Shown here in pieces: positions 56,492 through 64,000 of a DNA stretch of 64,000 bases. The notes below the pieces were generated by a model, which made no database searches, had not been told where the DNA came from, and worked only from the letters and a program-made list of their open reading frames with translations. This DNA comes from Psychrobacter fulvigenes (lineage in GTDB: Bacteria; Pseudomonadota; Gammaproteobacteria; Pseudomonadales; Moraxellaceae). The DNA is taken from NCBI RefSeq assembly GCF_904846155.1, contig NZ_CAJGZP010000001.1, forward strand, positions 1,426,001-1,490,000, given 5' to 3'. The number at the start of each line of letters is the position of its first letter. The stretch's first letter is position 1. A program made the translations under genes and the position numbers.

Positions 56492-57018
56492 GATTTGTAG
56501 ACTACTAAATTTATAATTCTCTATTCTTATAGTCATAAATGAATAGAACCACCTATTGGAACCGATTGGGCGAGTGTCAGACCCCTTACCTACACAACAG
56601 GGGGTTGAAAATATACTGTAGTGTTTGTCATGCGTTGCGGGTAGACGCTTTTTTTACTACTTATGCCCCGAACACGTCACAGCTCACAAGGTACTACTTA
56701 GACCTTACTACCAGATACTGACAGTCGGTTTCAACTTTACGTTTAATGCCTCTTGATACGCCGATTATCAAGAGCGTCATCTACGAGTACTACGCATTTA
56801 CCAAACTCAACACCCCGTGTTAAACCTCTCTAATCCACGACTCCATTCAAGTCCTCACTAGGGTACCGAAATCACTGAATGAAGAAGTACTTGCTAAGAT
56901 ACCTTAATTGGGTTCAATTCCCTATACAGACATTGAACGTATTCTAACAATCGATGTCATAATAAATAATTTTTAACCTAAATAAGTCTCTAACGATCAA
57001 ACTACCAAAACGGCCGCA
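56492..57018. other. Structured ORF-less tract downstream of the DIP1984 gene
   Basis: The 527-bp gap has GC content like coding DNA (about 43-47 percent by line counts), unlike the AT-rich gaps elsewhere. It contains ACCCCT/AGGGGGT near 56579-56604 and GCGT/ACGC followed by T7 near 56631-56657. It also has a perfect 9-bp stem CTCTTGATA/TATCAAGAG at 56750-56774. No credible ORF was found on either strand. It could be a non-coding RNA locus or an old gene remnant. Confidence 0.45.
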
Positions 57019-57046
57019 TTAACTTGGCAGATTAGGCGGCTTTTTT
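57008..57046. terminator. Hairpin at the end of the Gcr-family gene
   Basis: CCAAAACGGCCGC on the left can pair with GCGGCTTTTTTGG on the right; the core GCCGC/GCGGC is followed by T6 on the plus strand. It overlaps the last codons of the minus-strand gene, so it more likely serves plus-strand transcripts from the left. Confidence 0.45.
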
Positions 57047-59472
57047 GGTTTCGGTAATGGTGTCTTGGCATCTCCTGCCACTTTGCTCTCAGAACTGCTT
57101 ATTGAATCTGCGCTTTGTGAATCATGACTTGTATTACCATCGATAGCGCCAAGCGTCTTTGTTATTTTGTCGTACTGGATATCATCAGTGTAGGGCACAC
57201 TATTGAGCTCTTCATTTACGAGACCATCATCGAGATCCACCACTTTGGTAGACGGGGCATGAGGTTGTATATGGTTACCCTTTGGCTGGTTGTCGTAGTA
57301 TATATCTGTGGCTGTGTCAGCGCTTTGTGCATTGCCCTGCCTAGATTCGGGTAGGACTCTGACATCAGACAAACGCCGTACGACATAATTATTAGGTAAG
57401 GCCTTGCCGCCTTTTTGTGCTGACGTATCATCAAATATCATATGGCCTTGACTATCGATACGCGCATATTTCATGGGTTTATCACGCGGCCAAAAGAAGT
57501 CAGATGGATGACTAATAATATGACCAAAAACCAACTTGGTAAGTCGGCTCCACTCAAAGAAGCGTACTTCTTTTGAGCGCAGCGCTACGATTAAGGCCAG
57601 TGAAAAGCTGACCATGAGGTTGACGAGACCGATAAGCGCAACCCCAAGGATAGAGACCAAAATTAAAGGCCAGCTGATTTGGGCTGATGATAAGTTAAAC
57701 AGTCCGTGTGCTAGGTTTGCGGAGGCAAAGGCAATATGGCGAATATCAATGGGTAAGCCAAATAAGAAACCTATGGTGGCGGTACTCCCTAAGAATACCC
57801 CGAATAAGAAGTTACCCATGATAGCGCCGAGGTTGGCCTCAACAAAACGACCTAAGCGTTGGAGCCATGACTTAGGCATCATATATTGCAGTAACCAGTG
57901 TTTATAGATACGAGCGCCAATTTGATTATATACGGCCAAATTATCATAGTAACCCGCAATGAGGCCAGACAAAAATAAATAGACTCCAGCTATGGCAGCA
58001 TGAGGGAGTGCCAAAGAATAAAAAGGATCAAGATCATGTAAGAGGCTTGCCGCCATATTACTATCGATCATTGGTGCGCCAGTATACTGCAGCCAGGCAA
58101 AAGAGATGATTAAAGCGACTGGCACAGCAAGCATGACGTTACCCATGATGGCGATGAACTGAGTACGCAGGATATCGACTACCAGCTCCGATAGCTTGGT
58201 AAGTTGATGTGATTTTTTGCCAGAGCCATCTGATATGGTTGAGGCGATAGCAGCGGCAGTCATCGCTGGCTGTTTGGTCGCGACGGTACCGTGCACGATG
58301 TGGATAAATACAAAGCCTAGACCATAAATCATACTGTTGACAAATGCCCGTCCCATCGGAGCAAGCGCCAAGTGGTAAGCCAATATTTTTAGGGTCGCCA
58401 TAAAGGCAATTAAGAATCCGCCAATCGAGGCTTTTTTGAACATTTTTTGATAGCCAGCTCTATCAGTGCTGATGTAGTGTTCACCAACACGGCTGGCATT
58501 TTCAGTGACTTTTCGCGACAGTAGCTTGGTATTATTGTCTATCAAATAGCCGATACTATAACGACGATTAGCCGTTGTAATGATGGTTTGAATCAGCTCT
58601 ATGATGGCTTTATCGCGATTAGGGCTTTTGTCAGCGACCAAGTCCGTCAAGATACGCATACGTTGCAAGCTTTGATCAAGGCGCAACATCATATTGGTCA
58701 AACGAATCGAGATGCCAGTTTTATAGATACGCTTACGCACGGTGGCGACGATATCATCACATTGCTCTAACATGACCAGTAAGGGCGCTTGGTCGACGGC
58801 GTGCTCTGGAGTAATGTCAGTCAAAGTGTCAAGCTCATGTGCTTGCCGATACTGATTGACAAACAGTACTGCTTCTTGGTTTTGTGCGACAAAGGAGGCG
58901 GAGTAGTTTAATATCTGGGGATAGGCTTCCATCAGGTCTGGATGCAGACCAATCCCGCTAATACGATAGGACAAAATCACAATCGCATTCAAAATATTGT
59001 TTTTTGCCGTGGCTACCAGATGCAGGTGTTCTTCTTGCACTTTAAGAAGGCTTACGAGGGTATCCCACTTATCTTTTTCGACATTTGCCAGCCAGCGTTC
59101 ATCTTGGGGCTTATCAAACAAATAACCGACCAGCTCAACCACAGAGTCATCTTGCGGTAGTAACGGCAAAAACCTGTGACCAACCAGCCGACGTAAACTA
59201 CTAAAAAACCCTTCATCCGACATAATGCCAGTATCTGTATAAAGGGCGATTTGACGATACTGAATGATAAGCTTTAAGACAAAGCTGGCGAGACCATCTC
59301 CATATTCTGGATGTTGACGTAAGATGTCGATCAGAGTCTGAATTTTCTGATTGGCAAGGGCAGGCTGCTTTTCAGTTACTCGCAGCTCCTGGATTAAGCG
59401 CTTAAGCATTGCTGGATCTGGTACGTCAGCTAAGGCGGTAATCTGCTGTAAAATGCGTTTTATTTCGGACAC
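57019..59472 (-). CDS. SpecificRecomb/Gcr-family large membrane protein
   Basis: The 817-residue protein has a helical soluble N-terminal half (about 1-340). A block of roughly seven membrane helices follows (about 345-645, for example FLIAFMATLKILAYHLAL and YLFLSGLIAGYYDNLAVYN). The C-terminal tail is hydrophilic and Ser/Asp/Lys-rich, ending PKKPPNLPS. This is the family named site-specific recombinase after gonococcal Gcr. No recombinase catalytic residues (Tyr or Ser type) are evident, and the many membrane helices argue against that function. The true role is unknown. Confidence 0.75.
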   Translation of the reverse strand: MSEIKRILQQITALADVPDPAMLKRLIQELRVTEKQPALANQKIQTLIDILRQHPEYGDGLASFVLKLIIQYRQIALYTDTGIMSDEGFFSSLRRLVGHRFLPLLPQDDSVVELVGYLFDKPQDERWLANVEKDKWDTLVSLLKVQEEHLHLVATAKNNILNAIVILSYRISGIGLHPDLMEAYPQILNYSASFVAQNQEAVLFVNQYRQAHELDTLTDITPEHAVDQAPLLVMLEQCDDIVATVRKRIYKTGISIRLTNMMLRLDQSLQRMRILTDLVADKSPNRDKAIIELIQTIITTANRRYSIGYLIDNNTKLLSRKVTENASRVGEHYISTDRAGYQKMFKKASIGGFLIAFMATLKILAYHLALAPMGRAFVNSMIYGLGFVFIHIVHGTVATKQPAMTAAAIASTISDGSGKKSHQLTKLSELVVDILRTQFIAIMGNVMLAVPVALIISFAWLQYTGAPMIDSNMAASLLHDLDPFYSLALPHAAIAGVYLFLSGLIAGYYDNLAVYNQIGARIYKHWLLQYMMPKSWLQRLGRFVEANLGAIMGNFLFGVFLGSTATIGFLFGLPIDIRHIAFASANLAHGLFNLSSAQISWPLILVSILGVALIGLVNLMVSFSLALIVALRSKEVRFFEWSRLTKLVFGHIISHPSDFFWPRDKPMKYARIDSQGHMIFDDTSAQKGGKALPNNYVVRRLSDVRVLPESRQGNAQSADTATDIYYDNQPKGNHIQPHAPSTKVVDLDDGLVNEELNSVPYTDDIQYDKITKTLGAIDGNTSHDSQSADSISSSESKVAGDAKTPLPKPKKPPNLPS

Positions 59473-59600
59473 ATTGTACCCTTTATCGTTGTTATTCTAT
59501 TATGATGTGATGAGAGGTTTAATAAGGGTTATTCTAATCGTAACCGTGCATAGATAGTTAATTATTTTGTTAGCAGTTATTGTGAGCGTCATTTTGGCAA

Positions 59601-59630
59601 AAAAGGGACAGTAGCGTCACTGTCCCTTTC
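59601..59630 (-). terminator. Intrinsic terminator after acyl-CoA dehydrogenase
   Basis: Read on the minus strand, AAAGGGACAGT and ACTGTCCCTTT form an 11-bp perfect stem with a 6-base loop, ending in a T6 tract. It lies 34 bases after the dehydrogenase stop. Confidence 0.88.
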
Positions 59631-59663
59631 ATTAGAATATTATAGAATGCGTTCGATGACTAC

Positions 59664-61448
59664 TTAGCTAGCAGGTACGTCAAAGTAATCAAGATCAAAG
59701 TTCATCATTGGATCACTACCCGCTTTAACCATCTGTGCATGAGCATCAATGCGTGGCAAGATGCGACCAACGAAATAGTCAGCGAGCTTGGCTTTATTGG
59801 TATAAAACTCGCCTTCTTTACCATTAGCGGCTTCCACCATCAACGCAAACATGTATGAGTACGCTAGGTAGCCAAATGCATGCATGTAGTCAACGGCACA
59901 GCCATTAATCTCATTTTTACGTTCACTGATATTGCTAAGAACACTGGTGGTCAATTCTTCAATTGTATCAGCAGCATCTAGCGTTGCTTGTTTGATACCG
60001 TGCTCCGCTTGCATGTTATTGACAAAATCACGAATCTCACCCAAGAAGTGAGTGACATATTTGCCGTTATTACGAGCGACTTTACGACCCAATAAATCAA
60101 GCGCTTGAATACCGTTGGTGCCCTCATAAATCTGTGCAATACGAGTATCACGAACGATCTGTTCCATACCCCATTCACGGATATAGCCATGACCGCCAAA
60201 TACTTGTTGGCAATCAATGGTCGCTTCTAGCGCTTTGTCCGTTAAGAATGCTTTGGCCACTGGCGTTAGCAGCGCAACACGAGCGGCTGCAGCTTGAGCG
60301 GCCTCAGGATCGGTACTAAACTTCTCTTCATCAAGATTTTTGGCAACATACATGGCAAAGCAACGAGAGGCTTCAGTATTGGCTTTTGCGTTCAATAGCA
60401 TACGGCGCACATCGGCATGATGGATGATGGCATCAGCAGGTTTTTCTGGGCTTTGAATCTGTGTATCGCTACGACCTTGACCACGATCATTAGCGTATAA
60501 CGCCGCATTTTGATAAGCAAGCTCAGAACCACCTAGGCCTTGCAGACCCATGGTGACACGCTCGTAGTTCATCATAATGAACATTGAAGATAGGCCAGTG
60601 TTCTCAGCACCAACCATCCAGCCTTTGGCACTGTCAAAGTTCATCACACAGGTCGCAGAGGCTTTGATACCCATTTTGTGCTCGATAGAGCCGACTGCCA
60701 AGGTATTGCGCTCGCCTAAGCTACCATCTTCATTGACCAAGAATTTTGGTACTACAAACAGCGAGATGCCTTTTGAGCCTTCTGGCGCATTTGGCGTTTT
60801 GGCAAGTACCAAATGAATGATATTGTCAGTAAGGTCGTGCTCACCGCCAGTGATAAAGATTTTGGTACCAGAGATGTCGTAGCTGCCATCGTCATTAGGT
60901 ATGGCTTTGGTTTTAATAATACCTAAGTCGGTACCAGCATGAGGTTCAGTTAAGCACATGGTGCCTGACCATTCACCTGAATACATTTTTTCTAGATAGG
61001 TTTGTTTTTGCTCTTCAGAGGCAGCAGCGTTTAAGCAGATGGTTGCACCAACGGTAAGGTTGGGGTAGAGAGCAAAAGATTGGTTGGTAGTGAAGACCAT
61101 TTCTTCGGCCAACATGGTCACCATCTTAGGAAAGCCCTGACCACCGTACTCTGGGTCGCCACTTAGGCCAACCCAACCTGACTCAGCATACTGTTTATAG
61201 GCGTCTTTATAGCCTGTCGGCGTCGTGACGACACCATCCCCTTCAAAGGTTGCGCCTTCCTCATCACCTGTGCGATTGATAGGCAATAAAATATTTTTTG
61301 ACAGCTTCGCCATTTCTTCCAAAATCATATCGACCGTTTCTATGTCGACATGGGACAAGCTTTCGTTATTTTGCCAAAACTCAGGCGCTTTAAACACATC
61401 ATTAAGGATAAAACGCATATCAGTGAGCGGGGCATTATAGACAGACAT
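59664..61448 (-). CDS. Acyl-CoA dehydrogenase with C-terminal extension
   Basis: The 594-residue flavoprotein starts the beta-oxidation cycle by oxidising acyl-CoA. The ACAD core shows MCLTEPHAGTDLG, DISGTKIFITGGEHDL, the catalytic-loop segment YVAKNLDEEK and QVFGGHGYIREWGMEQIVRD. The C-terminal extension of about 130 residues ends in the acyl-CoA dehydrogenase C-terminal domain (LADYFVGRILPRIDAHAQM). The ATG at 61448 has AAAGGA at good distance; an ATG two codons earlier is less well placed. A second, related dehydrogenase gene ends at 63.8 kb. Confidence 0.93.
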   Translation of the reverse strand: MSVYNAPLTDMRFILNDVFKAPEFWQNNESLSHVDIETVDMILEEMAKLSKNILLPINRTGDEEGATFEGDGVVTTPTGYKDAYKQYAESGWVGLSGDPEYGGQGFPKMVTMLAEEMVFTTNQSFALYPNLTVGATICLNAAASEEQKQTYLEKMYSGEWSGTMCLTEPHAGTDLGIIKTKAIPNDDGSYDISGTKIFITGGEHDLTDNIIHLVLAKTPNAPEGSKGISLFVVPKFLVNEDGSLGERNTLAVGSIEHKMGIKASATCVMNFDSAKGWMVGAENTGLSSMFIMMNYERVTMGLQGLGGSELAYQNAALYANDRGQGRSDTQIQSPEKPADAIIHHADVRRMLLNAKANTEASRCFAMYVAKNLDEEKFSTDPEAAQAAAARVALLTPVAKAFLTDKALEATIDCQQVFGGHGYIREWGMEQIVRDTRIAQIYEGTNGIQALDLLGRKVARNNGKYVTHFLGEIRDFVNNMQAEHGIKQATLDAADTIEELTTSVLSNISERKNEINGCAVDYMHAFGYLAYSYMFALMVEAANGKEGEFYTNKAKLADYFVGRILPRIDAHAQMVKAGSDPMMNFDLDYFDVPAS

Positions 61449-61723
61449 AAACATTCCTTTGAGTTTACTGTAAAAAAACTAACTTATTTTTAATGAGACG
61501 GTATTTTTGTAAATGACTCACGAAGTTTAGCAAATTAGTGAATAATCTTGTGTATCTCTTAGTGAATCATGCGTACACCAAAAGTTAACCCAAATACTTG
61601 CAGGTTTATATTAGCACTTTTGTCAGACAAGCACGGCATCAAGAGGGATATAGTTTTGATAGAAGCATTTGTTACTTTTAGACAATAGTACTAATGGTTT
61701 ATCCCATCGGGTTTGTCTTTTAC

Positions 61724-63037
61724 TTAACCAGTCGTCTGTTCATGCTGCAAAAAAAACCGCATCATCTCTTTCGAAGCGTCAGGTCCTTTAGGGTCTGTAT
61801 ATGACCCAGCACTGCTACCACCTGCCCAGTTATGCCCAGCACCATGAATCTTCCAATACTCTAATTGATTCAGGCCCTTATCGTCAATGACTTTCAGCTG
61901 AGTAATACGATAACTTTTTTTAGAGCCAATCTCATGTTGCTGACGGTCTAATATCGTCTTTTGTGCTTGTAATCGCAGCTTGGCTTGCTCAACAATCTGC
62001 TCCCCATTACGGATATTTACCGTTTGATCTTGATCGCCATGAAACACAATCATAGGCACAAACTTGTGGTTCGGCGCCAGATTTAGAGAGGAGGTGCTGC
62101 CTTTGCGCATGGTCATCAATGCAGAGGGTAGGTTGGTCGCACTACGATAAGCCAGACCCGAATGAACGCCAATAGCAGCATACAATTCTGGATAAGTCTC
62201 AGCCATAATCACCGCCATAGCAGCGCCAGCAGATAACCCTGCAATATACACCCGTGATGGGTCCACTGCGTAATCTTTGACAACGGATCGAGTCAATTCT
62301 GCAAGCCATGCAGGCTCACCTTGACCTTGCTGTTGATCAGTAGGTCTAAACCAGTTCCAACAGCGATTGGGGTTGGCAGAGGCGGGCTGAGAGGGATAGA
62401 CAATTAGGCACTGGTGCTCTTCTGCTAATTCATTCATGCGTGTGCCCACGGCAAAATCTTCTGGCGATTGAGTGCAGCCGTGTAGCATAACTATCAAAGG
62501 CACTTGTAAGCTTTGCTCTACAGCTTGTGAATAGTTTGAGGGAATATATAGTCTGTAGTCATGACTGCCTTGAGAGGACTTAAATGTACCTTTCAGAAAC
62601 TGCGCATTCTCAGGAATAGTCGGCTCAATATGCGTATTAAGTCCAGCGCCGATACCACTTATATCCATAGCTGATGGCAAGTCGAGTTTAAAGTTCTTAA
62701 TCTTATCGGTAAGACTTTGTAAACTCTCAGGCAGCTTATTGGATGATTTGCTAGCAAGCTCTTCAGTATTTGCCATATTTTCTTTTTTTACAGACTTCAC
62801 TTTTTCTGTAGGCTTTGCTTTTTTTGTGGTTGCGCTATCTTGTAGCGTGGGTCTATCAGGCGTTACATCTTTCATCGTGTTGGCATTACTGGTGTTGTCA
62901 GTAGTATTGCTGTCTGATACGTTGCCGCTTAAGTTATTTTGAATGAGGGTAGTGGCCTCTTTTAATCGGCCTGATTTCATCAGTTCCATCGCCTCTTTAA
63001 GATGTGGCGGTGTCATATTAAATTTTGAAAAATCCAT
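61724..63037 (-). CDS. Esterase of the PHB depolymerase family
   Basis: The 437-residue protein begins with a helical segment HLKEAMELMKSGRLKEATTL. A Thr/Lys/Asn-rich linker follows, and an alpha/beta-hydrolase domain starts from about 145. It shows PLIVMLHGCTQSPEDFAVGT (oxyanion region), the nucleophile elbow YIAGLSAGAAMAV, VFHGDQDQTVN (Asp) and IHGAGHNWAGG (His). Relatives hydrolyse polyhydroxyalkanoate, feruloyl or acetyl esters; substrate here is unknown. No signal peptide is visible, so it may be cytoplasmic. A regulator gene lies 56 bases upstream. Confidence 0.87.
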   Translation of the reverse strand: MDFSKFNMTPPHLKEAMELMKSGRLKEATTLIQNNLSGNVSDSNTTDNTSNANTMKDVTPDRPTLQDSATTKKAKPTEKVKSVKKENMANTEELASKSSNKLPESLQSLTDKIKNFKLDLPSAMDISGIGAGLNTHIEPTIPENAQFLKGTFKSSQGSHDYRLYIPSNYSQAVEQSLQVPLIVMLHGCTQSPEDFAVGTRMNELAEEHQCLIVYPSQPASANPNRCWNWFRPTDQQQGQGEPAWLAELTRSVVKDYAVDPSRVYIAGLSAGAAMAVIMAETYPELYAAIGVHSGLAYRSATNLPSALMTMRKGSTSSLNLAPNHKFVPMIVFHGDQDQTVNIRNGEQIVEQAKLRLQAQKTILDRQQHEIGSKKSYRITQLKVIDDKGLNQLEYWKIHGAGHNWAGGSSAGSYTDPKGPDASKEMMRFFLQHEQTTG

Positions 63038-63093
63038 GGGGTGTTTTCCGTTATATGTCTATAAATTTTGAGGGTAATTGTCAAAGCAGATGC

Positions 63094-63516
63094 TTAGCTC
63101 ATTTTGTTGGCCAATACGGCTTTTATCTCTGGGCTTGCCTGAAGCACGCCTAATACGGTAATGCTTTCGATCGTGGCCTCCACAAGCTCTGGTGTCACGT
63201 CAGCAGCGATGGTCGCCAGACCCAATACTTGAATGTGTAGTTTTTCATTACGCTCTTGCACCGCTTCAAGATCGGCGCGGGTGTAATGACGTAAGCCTAA
63301 CTCTAAGGTTTTACGAGCAACGGTTTGACGTACCACATCAGCATGGGTGGTAAGCTGATTGCGTATCGCCGTGCGGATAAAGTCGGTGCGATTAGAATAA
63401 AAGCCTTCTTGCACCATCAAATCTACTTGCCCAAGATCGACGTAACCTAGATTGATAGTGACCTTTTCTGTCTCGCCTGCGCGGGTGCGAATAGGCGTTG
63501 TATTCTTGCTTGTCAT
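63094..63516 (-). CDS. CopG/ribbon-helix-helix transcriptional regulator
   Basis: The 140-residue protein has an N-terminal ribbon-helix-helix: EKVTINLGYVDLGQVDLMV then EGFYSNRTDFIRTAIRNQL. A helical C-terminal effector-like domain follows (LETTRADLEAVQ-type segment and VTPELVEATIESI). The start at 63516 has AAGGA upstream; the frame is open 16 codons further. Location directly before the esterase gene suggests it controls that operon, an inference from position only. Confidence 0.82.
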   Translation of the reverse strand: MTSKNTTPIRTRAGETEKVTINLGYVDLGQVDLMVQEGFYSNRTDFIRTAIRNQLTTHADVVRQTVARKTLELGLRHYTRADLEAVQERNEKLHIQVLGLATIAADVTPELVEATIESITVLGVLQASPEIKAVLANKMS

Positions 63517-63663
63517 CGAATGTTCCTTATAAGAAAACCTCTGATTGCTGGTATTATACTCCAAATAGAATCCATGTGGAGTATAAATAGTGGTTTTTAA
63601 TAAAAATTAACATGAACGGCTTAAAATACTTTTAAATTTGCAGATCATTAACAACCTCGTATG

Positions 63664-63700
63664 CAAAAAAATCGGCAACACACCGAAGTATGTTGCCGAT
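63664..63700 (-). terminator. Intrinsic terminator after the second acyl-CoA dehydrogenase
   Basis: On the minus strand ATCGGCAACA and TGTTGCCGAT form a 10-bp perfect stem with a 10-base loop, followed by T6-7. It ends the partial dehydrogenase transcript. Confidence 0.9.
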
Positions 63701-63769
63701 AGGTATATTGTTGCCAAGCTCTCAATCAATTAAAAGATTAAGTACTGAATCAAGAGTTAAAACATTTAA

Positions 63770-64000
63770 TTAAAAGGCAAACTGATCAACATCCATGCTC
63801 ATGTACGGCTCAACACCCGTGCTGATACGCTGTACGTGGGTAGTAGTACGTGGCAGCAGTTTGGCAAAGTAGAACTGCGCCGTTTTGATCTTGGCATCAT
63901 AAAATGCTTTTTCGCCGCGACCTTCTTTTATGGCTGTCTGAGCGACCAACGCCATACGTGCCCATAAGTAGGCGAGGGTGACGTAACCACTGAAGTACAT
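63770..64000 (-). CDS. Acyl-CoA dehydrogenase, C-terminal part (runs off window)
   Basis: The frame is open to the window edge and gives the last 76 residues, VTLAYLWARMALVAQTAI through MSMDVDQFAF. It aligns with the C-terminal domain of the dehydrogenase at 59.7-61.4 kb (FYAKLLPR versus YFVGRILPR; EPYMSMDVDQF versus DPMMNFDLDYF). It is therefore a paralogue in the same region. The N-terminal and catalytic parts are outside the window. Confidence 0.8.
   Translation of the reverse strand: MYFSGYVTLAYLWARMALVAQTAIKEGRGEKAFYDAKIKTAQFYFAKLLPRTTTHVQRISTGVEPYMSMDVDQFAF

Noticed and set aside
56539..56721. 60-codon ORF with a CX2C pair in the structured tract
   Set aside because: No ribosome site, no familiar motif, and composition looks random. 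The tract is better described as non-coding.
56905..56930. GGGTTCAATTCCC resembling a tRNA T-arm
   Set aside because: Only three base pairs support the stem, and no acceptor, D or anticodon arms could be placed around it.
57536..57907. 123-codon plus-strand ORF within the Gcr-family gene
   Set aside because: Antisense to membrane-helix codons of the real gene; Lys/Arg-rich artefact of reading hydrophobic codons backwards.

Overview
The window reads as chromosomal DNA of a Moraxellaceae gammaproteobacterium, most likely Psychrobacter. The evidence is the moderate GC content, an Hfq with a very long Gly/Arg/Phe-rich tail, a CspA gene with a long leader, and gene orders typical of Moraxellaceae. 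This assignment rests on gene content and order as read by eye, not on a database search. Almost the whole window is core genome. The exceptions are one insertion sequence and several small dispersed repeat elements.

Layout. 1-7.9 kb (+): the conserved block pilF (partial)-rodZ-ispG-hisS-yfgM-bamB-der. 8.1-12.4 kb: an orphan sensor kinase with a degenerate receiver-like tail, a small methyltransferase, a DHCW-type cupin, an unlisted 39-residue Lys-rich ORF on the minus strand, and a 6-pyruvoyl-tetrahydropterin-synthase-family gene. 12.4-16.9 kb (+): tsaE-mutL-miaA-hfq (amiB and hflX absent). 17.3-21.2 kb (+): kdsD-kdsC-lptC-lptA-lptB for Kdo synthesis and LPS transport, then radA at 21.5 kb. 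23-26.7 kb: rlpA and rodA (-), then an M15-type peptidase (+).

27-28.9 kb: a lipoprotein gene interrupted by a decayed 1.37-kb IS256-family element with an 8-bp target duplication. 28.9-32.7 kb (-): a paired M16 peptidase locus (one with HxxEH, one without) and two related tiny lipoproteins separated by a MITE-like repeat. 32.9-39.2 kb: ftsY and ogt (+), yebC (-), a voltage-gated K+ channel (+), an ABC1/UbiB-like kinase (-) and aroQ (-). 39.5-41.2 kb (+): cspA and an rhlB-like DEAD-box helicase with a 9-bp tandem repeat between them. 41.4-46 kb (-): a TauE/SafE-like membrane protein and ccoS (cbb3 oxidase maturation), a YdcF-family protein overlapping murB, a low-molecular-weight phosphatase and hslR. 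46-52.5 kb: ilvA (-), rpiA (+), argF, alr and dnaB (-). 52.8-56.5 kb (+): pdxA-rsmA-apaH and a DIP1984-family gene. 57-64 kb (-): a large SpecificRecomb/Gcr-family membrane protein, an acyl-CoA dehydrogenase, an esterase of the PHB-depolymerase family with an upstream ribbon-helix-helix regulator, and the 3' end of a second acyl-CoA dehydrogenase.

Functional themes are envelope biogenesis (RodZ/RodA/MurB/Alr/RlpA, BamB, Lpt, Kdo), RNA and cold physiology (Hfq, CspA, RhlB, MiaA, RsmA), protein targeting (FtsY, YfgM) and lipid/acyl metabolism. No complete novel defence or mobile system was found. The most notable non-routine signals are a three-copy MITE-like repeat family, the IS256 insertion with its own hairpin insert, a 120-bp palindromic element between kdsD and kdsC, the paired mini-lipoproteins, and a structured, gene-like but ORF-less tract at about 56.5-57.0 kb.
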